Origin: Beroe ovata | Lineage: Eukaryota > Ctenophora > Nuda > Beroida > Beroidae | Reading direction: 5' to 3' | Length of the DNA stretch: 13,125 nt | Assembly (NCBI GenBank): GCA_946803715.1 | Contig: CAMPET010000376.1 | Location: forward strand, 976 to 14,100 | In this document: positions 8,901 to 13,125 of the stretch, in pieces | Position numbering within the stretch: the stretch's first letter is position 1 | Layout of the letters: every line of letters begins with the position of its first letter | The notes under the pieces: model-generated | The model's database searches: none | The model's input: the letters and a program-made list of their open reading frames with translations, nothing else | What the model was told of the DNA's origin: nothing | Made by a program: the position numbers and the translations under genes

Positions 8901-11622
8901 CGCGAATATACTGCAAGAGTAGTACATACAGGTTATGGGTAAGACTTGATGGGAAAGCACGGTTTAAGCTTTCTCAAAACCGAAAAAGGGAAATTGAAAG
9001 AATCTACTCCGTATTACCAAGCATCTTACTACTTATAATTCGTCCTCATATATATATATATGTANATGTGTGTGAGAATGTGAGATCAGGGATGTAGAAA
9101 GAATAAATCATAGCGCGTGTGTACCGGGATTGTACTGCGTGTGCAGTACATGTACTATACACGTCACGTACCTCATGACGGAAATAGCAGATGAACTCGT
9201 CGACCCCAGATGGACAATCGTCGTAACCGTCGCACACATACGCGTCCTCGACTGTTTTATCCGTGCCACCACCACATCGTAAACCCTGTAAAGGGAGAGA
9301 GTGGTGGTTGTATACGACCACAATGGCTGGTCGAGGGACCACAACGGCACAACGTTAACACGATACTATAATATAGATAGGGGGGGGCTCATTGACGTGT
9401 CGTTATGTTCTGAGTATGGTAAGTGGTATCAGCTTTTCTTAGAGGGTCCATAATATCACGCTCTCAAAGTGTCACGGTCATGCCAATTACCATTTCTGCA
9501 CACCCAATCTCGTCTGTGTGGTCCACGGGACCATTTCCATCCGTGCAGTCATCCACATCATCACATCTGCAACAAGGAAGTGGTGTCAAACAGTGGTGTC
9601 AAGAGAAAAGTGGTATCAAACAGTGGTGTCAGGAGAAAAGCTCTGTCAAACAGTGGTGTCAGGAGAAAAGTGGTGTCAGGAGAAAAGTGATGCCGGGAGA
9701 AAAGTGGTGTCAGAGGTCAAGTCGTGCCAGAATCCGTCGTGGTTCATATTACCTCATAGTTTGAGTGTAGCATAGATCTGACTGTCTGCAGGAGTTAATC
9801 TCCACATCAACAGGAAACTCCGTGCCAGCTTTACAGTACAGAAATGGGATGGAGTAGTCACACAGCCATGACTTCATTATCTGATAAGGGTTAGCACTAA
9901 TCAGGAATGTCTACAAATTGTGTCTCAATCATGTCTTCTCAGTATCTACGTGTCCACATTGTGTCCACATTTTTCATGGTGTCTCCAATATGACGCAATT
10001 ACCCGCTTGGATGCCTCGAAGTTTGCATCGTACACCCTATCACAGCTAAATTTGGACTCCGAGATACAGTTTTCCTCTATTGTCCTTCTTATAATTTCAC
10101 CTTTGTCACCGTCCATGTCAAAAAGTGTCTCTTGACACGCGAATATACTGCGAGAGTAGGACATACAGGTCATGGGTAAGATTTGATGGGAAAGCACGGC
10201 TTAAGGTTTCTCAAAACCGAAAAAGGAAAATTGTGCGAATCTACTCCGTATTACCAAGCATCAATATAAATCATGCAAACTGCTAGTGCTAACTTGTGAT
10301 TTATGAGATTCTCCTGCAGATGCTTCTCTGCCCACGCCCTGACACTTGGATTGAGATAGTCCATGAGACTGACAAAGTCCGGGTCATTGTCTCGGATGAG
10401 GGAGAAGAAGTTGCTCTGGCAGTGTTCGTTCTCATCGAAACCATCGTTACAGTCGGAGTTATCGTCGCATAGCAACTGCCACCTGAATATACAGGTGTCG
10501 AAAACACGTGCCATTTGCGGAATTCACCGTGATCTTCGGTGTCAAAAACAGGTGTCAGATATAAAGTTAAAAGTAGTCTTATCTTGATCCGATAAATTCA
10601 TAAAGTTGCCCGCATTGCAGTAGAAAACTCCGTGTAAAATAGCTCCATATATACCAGCACTCACGGTAAGAACTGAGCGTGGTTATCACAGAAAATCCCG
10701 TTAGTACAACTCTGCTCATCCTCGCCGTTGTTACAGTCCATGTTACCGTCACAGAGACGGTTATTGTGGATGAATTCCTCGACTTGGCTGTTTGCCAGCA
10801 CACATATGATACCGTTATCAGAGTCACGACATCTCTCGGGAGAATTGTGTCCACCCTTTTCACACTTAGCACAGTTACTCGCCTGTCGCAATAAGTGAGA
10901 ATTATATACTCGCCTGTCAAATATAACAGTAGCGTGCCAGTCGCAACATATCGGAGATTTATTTAGATCAGGGTTTAGCCTTTAGGTCATGGTATGACAG
11001 TTTGATGATATTTTCACGGTACTATTATTATCCGTGAAAAATCACAATTCTGACTTCAGCTTCGCCGATTAATCATTAACAACTAACTAATTAATTAATT
11101 AACAACTAACCCTGACTCGATCAACATCGAGGTAGCTCTTGCAGAATATGTTTGTATCACAGAGCACGGTCTTTTCTTGCTCAATTTCTGTGTAGATGGG
11201 TGAGTCGCATATCTCATATCTGCTGCAATTCCACCTCGCCTCATCAGCATCCAATCCATCATCACACAGATTAAAACCTTCTGTTGGGGGGATCAGGGGT
11301 TCATGTTTCGCCACATTATAACATCTCGATAAAATTCAGGGACCTTATTGTATCTAGGGGGTGCTTCGCAATTGTATCGTCACCGTAAGTAAGCTGTTCC
11401 TAGTTCCGTATAGCCATGTATCAGTGACCCACATGCAGGACTTACGGCAGACGTGGTTCCTACTGATCCACTTTGTGCCACCATCACAGGACACCTTATC
11501 GGGACACAAGGCGTTGTCTTCATCTCTTCCGTTCACACAGTCAATCACACCGTTACAGATCATGTCGGCCGTGATCGCTGTTTTGTCATCCCCTCCTTCT
11601 ACCTGTTGTGTGTTTGTGTGTT

Positions 11623-11665
<43 letters not shown>

Positions 11666-13080
11666 CTGTGTCTGTGTCTGTGTGTCTGTGTGTCTGTGTA
11701 CGAGTGTGTAACATTCTCACCGGTTCACAAGACCCATAACATCGCTCATCAGACTCGTCCTGCTCATTTGGACTGCAGTCTGCGTAGCCGTCACACACAT
11801 ATTCATTGGTTAGGTAGTTCACCGGTGTTTCACTGTCTGCGTCGCAGTACCTACACAAAATTGGGAGGGGCATGAAGAGGAGGGGCTGGATCAAGCAGAT
11901 CAGTTTCTAAGTCTAGAAAGTTATTGATAAGAGATACCGATCAATCAAAATATGACTAAAATAATCAATAGTACTGTAGTGGGGGCACTGCAGTGGGACA
12001 AGGGCCAGGGTACGTGTATAGAGCGGGAGGGAGGTTGAAAAGGGACGTGAAGGGGAGGGGAGGTTGGAAAGGGGCAAGAAGGGGAAAGGAGGTTGAAAAG
12101 GGACATGAATGGATGACATCTACTCACATGCCATCATCTAGCGGACAATTCATCTCATCTGACTTATCATCACAATCCGGATACCCGTCACACTTGACTG
12201 TGTTGTACAAATACGTCCTGCAGCATGGAGTGATATGCAGAACTGGATATGAACTGGGATTTGGAGAACTGGGATATGAACTGGGATTTGGAGAAGTGGG
12301 ATATGGAGAAGTGGGATATGAACTGGGATTTAGAGAAGTGGGATATTAATGGAAGTAACCGTTGGTATCTACAAGTTGTGCTGGGCATCTAAAATATGCA
12401 ATATGCATCCACTTCGTCGGTTGATATATGCGTTTCAGACCGACTATCGTTAAAACCCTTCACCGAGACACGCCCAATTTCTGTGTTTTGCTGTAAACAG
12501 TACTAACCCTGGAACTCCTCTCGAAGTACAGAAGATACCAGATTCGTCACAGGAGAAGCGGTCGTTGTCGAGTTCCTTATCGTCCACACAACGTGAGGGT
12601 GCAGCTCCACGTGCTGGCCGGGTGTGCGTGTGTTAACCACAAACACACGCACAAACACACACACATACACACACACACACTCTCATACATACTTGTGCAA
12701 GCTAATCTCAGTGAAATGTAGTTCTTGTCAGCTAGTTTACAGTAGAGGTTCTTAGCCGGATTGAAGACTGTGTTACAGGTTTCACTGCCAACTTCATACT
12801 GAAATCATAGATCAAAGTGATATTGATTAGAACAGAGCCAACTTCACATTATAGATGCTAGATTCTTGTTTTCCTATTGTAGGTATGCATCTGGGTCGCA
12901 CCTTCAGGTGTTCAGGGTTACAACCACAGAGCAGATCCTTGACGATATCATCCAGATTATCATCGTTGTAGGAAGCAGCATCGTTACACAGGGTGTAATA
13001 CTTGAGGTAACAGTTGCTGGCGGTGAGGTCCGCTATGTAGAACTGAGTTGCGATGTTCGGACATCGGTACACTGCGTAAT
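4259..13080 (-). CDS. LGR/GRL101-like G-protein-coupled receptor with an LDLa-rich ectodomain (5' partial, multi-exon)
   Basis: One gene spans two thirds of the window. Joining exons 13080-12902, 12798-12693, 12613-12508, 12217-12128, 11850-11721, 11602-11446, 11280-11111, 10882-10665, 10482-10294, one duplicated cassette, 7725-7615, 7333-7161, 7071-6890, 6821-6572, 6471-6362, 6280-6119, 6006-5933, 5667-5501, 5352-5257, 5132-4550 and 4453-4259 gives 1302 open codons to TAG. All junctions are GT-AG and phase-consistent. Order: a Cys-rich N-terminal part, a series of LDLa-type repeats, a short Cys-rich hinge, seven membrane helices and a 64-aa final exon. The helices resemble leucine-rich-repeat-containing and relaxin-family receptors: ASVD after TM2, W-x-TS-x3-C entering TM3, GVCLF then GVNLACF in TM5, and IPINSVINP in TM7. 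Mollusc GRL101 combines LDLa repeats with such a bundle, but also has leucine-rich repeats, which I cannot find here. Ligand and G protein are unknown. The first exon starts in phase 1, so signal peptide and start codon lie to the right of the window. Confidence 0.88.
4550..6280 (-). CDS. Receptor seven-transmembrane domain (five exons)
   Basis: Exons and model residues: 6280-6119 (TM1 about 881-905, TM2 start), 6006-5933 (TM2 end, IYLVFLASVD), 5667-5501 (TM3, Cys967 expected to pair with ECL2), 5352-5257 (TM4, 1014-1036) and 5132-4550 (ECL2, TM5 about 1134-1158, TM6 1173-1196, TM7 1216-1236). TM1 keeps the conserved Asn (VFNF) and TM2 its Asp (AFGD). The ECL2 Cys is in GVCLF (1118-1122). Three switch motifs are altered: the DRY/ERW position reads LFR (990-992), CWxP reads CRLP (1185-1188), and NPxxY reads NPFIN (1232-1236). 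ECL2 is about 95 aa, three to four times the usual LGR length, with Ser/Thr-rich sequence before GVCLF and an N-glycosylation sequon (NNS) after it. ECL3 holds an extra Cys pair (ERCDGTC). Having several introns in the bundle differs from vertebrate LGRs, whose bundle is mostly in one exon. Confidence 0.88.
5822..5921. repeat. (CA)n microsatellite with one N
   Basis: A run of CA dinucleotides with a few ACAAAC interruptions, then a GA-rich stretch and an N at 5911, followed by more CA. It lies in the intron between the TM2 and TM3 exons and is read as UG repeats in the transcript, starting about 10 nt after the donor at 5932. Confidence 0.95.
6362..6821 (-). CDS. Receptor juxtamembrane exons: last LDLa-type repeats and Cys-rich hinge
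   Basis: Exon 6821-6572 (model residues 759-840) encodes an acidic repeat ending MNDCGDWSDELTEFC and a following divergent one (SICDGQCNWICSQC). Exon 6471-6362 (842-877) encodes a short hinge with SDCGNAQDECLDECNQ, leading straight to TM1. The junction between them is the least certain in the gene. I use donor GGGAG|GTCAAG (6571) and acceptor ATTATAG (6472), which agree in phase (2). A stronger acceptor, CCTTTTACAG at about 6508, would need a phase 1 donor that I cannot find. The hinge occupies the place of the Cys-rich hinge in LGRs, but I see no tethered-agonist sequence that I could assign. Confidence 0.72.
6890..7725 (-). CDS. Receptor ectodomain exons after the cassette: non-LDLa Cys-containing region
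   Basis: Exons 7725-7615 (residues 603-639, ELTSEKLCVSEG...), 7333-7161 (640-696) and 7071-6890 (698-757). The segment has scattered Cys (CDCSLLTGG, AAVCSTEPG, NLCYSERNGTW with an N-glycosylation sequon, SVFCKDPD) and does not fit the LDLa pattern until its end, where VFCKDPD begins the next repeat. I do not recognise the fold. Phases agree (0, 2, 1). The acceptor of exon 7725 (TTATGAAG|GAGC) is weak, with its pyrimidine stretch some 15 nt upstream. This exon is the fixed splice target for whichever duplicated cassette is used. Confidence 0.78.
7077..7133. repeat. Short GTGTCATGGTAAC repeat
   Basis: Three imperfect copies of (GT)GTCATGGTAAC/TC lie in the intron between the exons at 7333-7161 and 7071-6890. 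No coding meaning is apparent. Confidence 0.6.
7788..7972. repeat. Minisatellite with GGGATTGTACT and a 27-bp unit
   Basis: Four 11-bp copies of (T)GGGATTGTACT are followed by three perfect or near-perfect 27-bp units beginning ACATTGTACTGCGTGTG (starts near 7858, 7885 and 7912) and a decayed fourth. The equivalent place in the other duplicate (about 9115-9160) holds only about one unit, so the expansion came after the duplication or was lost from the other copy. Confidence 0.9.
7960..7979 (-). other. Potential RNA hairpin just inside the intron after the last cassette B exon
   Basis: ACGTGTA (7960-7966) and TACACGT (7973-7979) are perfect 7-bp complements around a 6-nt loop, starting 7 nt into the intron from the GTACGT donor at 7986. 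In the distal copy this arm is changed (ACATGTACTATACACGT), so the stem is weaker there. Confidence 0.4.
7987..8910 (-). CDS. Receptor ectodomain cassette B (four exons, 463 nt)
   Basis: Exons 8910-8766 (145 nt), 8632-8505 (128), 8348-8273 (76) and 8100-7987 (114). The cassette is entered in phase 2 and left in phase 0; internal phases agree. The product is a Cys-containing segment with LFDMDGDKGE, then SWLCDYSIPFLYCKAGTEF, then two LDLa-type repeats marked by CDDVDDCTDG...HTDEIGC and YVCDGYEDCPSGVDEFIC. It can be spliced in frame between the exons at 10482-10294 (ends phase 2) and 7725-7615 (starts phase 0), but cannot follow the complete cassette A in frame. Confidence 0.85.
8361..8470. repeat. 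GTGGTGTCAGGAGAAAA minisatellite, proximal copy
   Basis: About six imperfect 16-17 bp units (GTGGTGTCAGGAGAAAA and GTCAAACAGTGGT variants) fill much of the intron between the second and third cassette B exons. The distal copy at 9579-9719 is about 31 bp longer, equal to roughly two units. Confidence 0.88.
9025..9065. other. Spacer between duplicated units, with (TA)n and an N
   Basis: These 41 bp are unique to the junction of the two copies. They contain an AT-rich segment, about nine TA dinucleotides and an N at 9065, exactly where the second copy begins. It may be a real junction or an assembly join. Confidence 0.75.
9172..10147 (-). CDS. Receptor ectodomain cassette A (four exons, 463 nt)
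   Basis: Exons 10147-10003, 9880-9753, 9566-9491 and 9285-9172 have exactly the same sizes, phases and splice boundaries as cassette B. The encoded 154 residues differ from cassette B at three conservative positions: Ser for Thr in CISESKF, Val for Ala in FPVDVE, and Asp for Glu in CDGYDDC. It follows the exon at 10482-10294 in frame (AA|T, giving Asn). Its exit, GAG|GTACGT in phase 0, is compatible with the exon at 7725-7615 or with the second or fourth exon of cassette B (both enter in phase 0), not with the first. Confidence 0.87.
9579..9719. repeat. GTGGTGTCAGGAGAAAA minisatellite, distal copy
   Basis: About eight imperfect units of GTGGTGTCAGGAGAAAA type fill the intron between the second and third cassette A exons. 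It is homologous to the array at 8361-8470 but longer. Confidence 0.88.
10294..11280 (-). CDS. Receptor ectodomain exons upstream of the cassettes: LDLa-type repeats
   Basis: Exons 11280-11111 (residues 257-312), 10882-10665 (313-384) and 10482-10294 (386-447). They encode the end of one repeat (LCDDGLDADEARWNC), a Cys-rich linker (SNCAKCEKGGHN), a repeat ending CDGNMDCNNGEDEQSC and another ending CDDNSDCNDGFDENEHC. A charged, likely helical stretch without Cys follows (DYLNPSVRAWAEKHLQENL). The acidic DxxDE motifs match the LDLa calcium cage. Donors are AGG|GTTAGT, CC|GTGAGT and CAA|GTTAGC. The last donor ends the exon in phase 2, which fits only the first exon of a cassette. Confidence 0.85.
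11074..11110. repeat. ATTAATTAACAACTAAC repeat
   Basis: Two copies of ATTAACAACTAAC flank ATTAATTAATTA, in the intron immediately after the donor at 11110. Confidence 0.6.
11446..12217 (-). CDS. Receptor ectodomain exons: three LDLa-type repeats
   Basis: Exons 12217-12128 (residues 131-159), 11850-11721 (161-203) and 11602-11446 (204-255). Repeats end with CDGYPDCDDKSDEMNC, CDGYADCSPNEQDESDERC and CNGVIDCVNGRDEDNALC. Each has the CDG-x-x-DC core and the acidic DE pair that bind calcium in LDLa modules. The final part (VSCDGGTKWISRNHVC) starts a fourth repeat that continues into the next exon. Phases (2, 0, 1) agree. The third cysteine expected in LDLa modules is missing in each. Confidence 0.87.
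11606..11700. repeat. (TG)n microsatellite
   Basis: TG repeats with TTTG and TCTG interruptions lie in the intron between the exons at 11850-11721 and 11602-11446. On the transcript this is a CA repeat ending directly at the CAACAG acceptor of the next exon, doubling as its pyrimidine-poor upstream region. Confidence 0.95.
12010..12112. repeat. Purine-rich GGAGGTTGAAAAGGGAC minisatellite
   Basis: Three or four imperfect units of about 27 bp (GGAGGTTGRAAAGGG followed by ACRTGAAGGGG or CAAGAAGGGG) lie in the intron between the exons at 12217-12128 and 11850-11721. The + strand is nearly all purine. Confidence 0.8.
12239..12346. repeat. GAACTGGGATATG minisatellite
   Basis: A composite tandem array of GAACTGGGATATG and GAACTGGGATTTGGA units (about 27 bp per pair), with a GAAGTGGGATATG variant. 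It lies in the intron between the exons at 12613-12508 and 12217-12128. Confidence 0.88.
12508..13080 (-). CDS. Receptor ectodomain, most N-terminal exons in the window
   Basis: Exons 13080-12902 (residues 1-59), 12798-12693 (60-94) and 12613-12508 (96-129). They encode a Cys-containing region (YRCPNIATQFY, SNCYLKYYTLCNDAA, DLLCGCNPEHL), a segment with SETCNTVFNPAKNLYCK, and an acidic segment (CVDDKELDNDRFSC) that begins an LDLa-type repeat at SGIFC. Only the last part is LDLa-like; the rest is not recognised. The first exon starts in phase 1 after TCCCCAG, so at least one more coding exon lies to the right of the window. Donors are AAG|GTGCGA, ACAA|GTATGT and CCAGG|GTTAGT. Confidence 0.82.
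12637..12680. repeat. (CA)n microsatellite filling a 79-bp intron
   Basis: CA-rich repeats make up most of the intron 12614-12692, read as UG repeats in the transcript. The intron has little room for other splicing signals. Confidence 0.9.
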
Positions 13081-13091
13081 CTGGGGAGTGA

Positions 13092-13094
13092 GAG

Positions 13095-13125
<31 letters not shown>
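13092..13125. repeat. (TG)n microsatellite at the window edge
   Basis: TG repeats run to the end of the window. They lie in the intron upstream of the first visible receptor exon and read as CA repeats in the transcript. Confidence 0.95.

Larger units (their letters stand above)
7737..9024 (-). repeat. Tandem duplication unit, proximal copy (cassette B)
   Basis: This 1288-bp copy matches 9066-10262 over nearly its whole length, exons and introns alike. On the + strand similarity begins at ATGTGTGTGAGAATG (7737 and 9066) and ends at TTACCAAGCATC (9024 and 10262). It is longer than the other copy mainly because of the expanded tandem repeat at 7788-7972. The copies are in direct orientation, separated by 41 bp. 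Confidence 0.92.
9066..10262 (-). repeat. Tandem duplication unit, distal copy (cassette A)
   Basis: This 1197-bp direct copy matches 7737-9024. In introns the copies differ by indels (for example an insertion with a run of nine G near 9380-9388) and scattered substitutions. All eight splice boundaries per copy are conserved in both. Confidence 0.92.

Noticed and set aside
8911-9171. A hidden phase 0 to phase 2 exon that would let both cassettes be used in series
   Set aside because: I looked for an acceptor/donor pair with an open frame between the copies. Only very short or non-conserved options (such as a 12-nt piece near 9040) exist, with no Cys or LDLa-like content.
11913-12127. Proline/serine-rich minus-strand frames (PLSNLPSPSRPF...)
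   Set aside because: They are translations of the purine-rich intronic minisatellite at 12010-12112.

Overview
This is nuclear DNA from an invertebrate animal with a compact genome. All coding signal lies in short exons joined by GT-AG introns of about 75-290 bp. The products are animal-type: a Mediator-like subunit, a KAT8/NSL-complex subunit, and a rhodopsin-class receptor with an LDLa-rich ectodomain. The introns are rich in CA/TG microsatellites and short minisatellites. I cannot name the species; a sponge, placozoan or other short-intron invertebrate would fit. No tRNA, rRNA, CRISPR or transposon gene was recognised. No convincing gene was found on the + strand.

Layout, all three genes on the minus strand. 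(1) At 99-825 are the first three coding exons of a small coiled-coil protein that runs off the left edge; it is possibly Mediator subunit 30. (2) At 1307-3149 is a seven-exon gene for a KANSL2/NSL2-like protein of about 368 aa, complete in this model. (3) At 3150-4258 is an intergenic stretch with an unusually CpG-dense block (about 3531-3990) and, at its right end, the receptor's 3' UTR with an AATAAA. (4) At 4259-13080 is one large multi-exon gene for an LGR/relaxin-receptor-like (GRL101-like) GPCR. Its 5' end lies beyond the right edge. Exon phases agree across every junction, and the model reads open for 1302 aa to a TAG stop when exactly one of two duplicated exon cassettes is used.

The most interesting feature is inside the receptor gene. 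A unit of about 1.2 kb carrying four ectodomain exons is tandemly duplicated (7737-9024 and 9066-10262). Each cassette is 463 coding nt, enters in phase 2 and leaves in phase 0. Either copy alone keeps the frame, but joining both in series shifts it and hits a stop at once. The copies differ by 18 coding substitutions by eye, 15 of them synonymous. This predicts mutually exclusive (or partial) cassette splicing of the ectodomain, unless it is two haplotypes wrongly placed in tandem; an N at the junction leaves that open. Other oddities are LDLa repeats that mostly keep only four of six cysteines, no leucine-rich repeats, a very long second extracellular loop, non-canonical DRY/CWxP/NPxxY positions and a C-terminal PDZ-ligand-like end.
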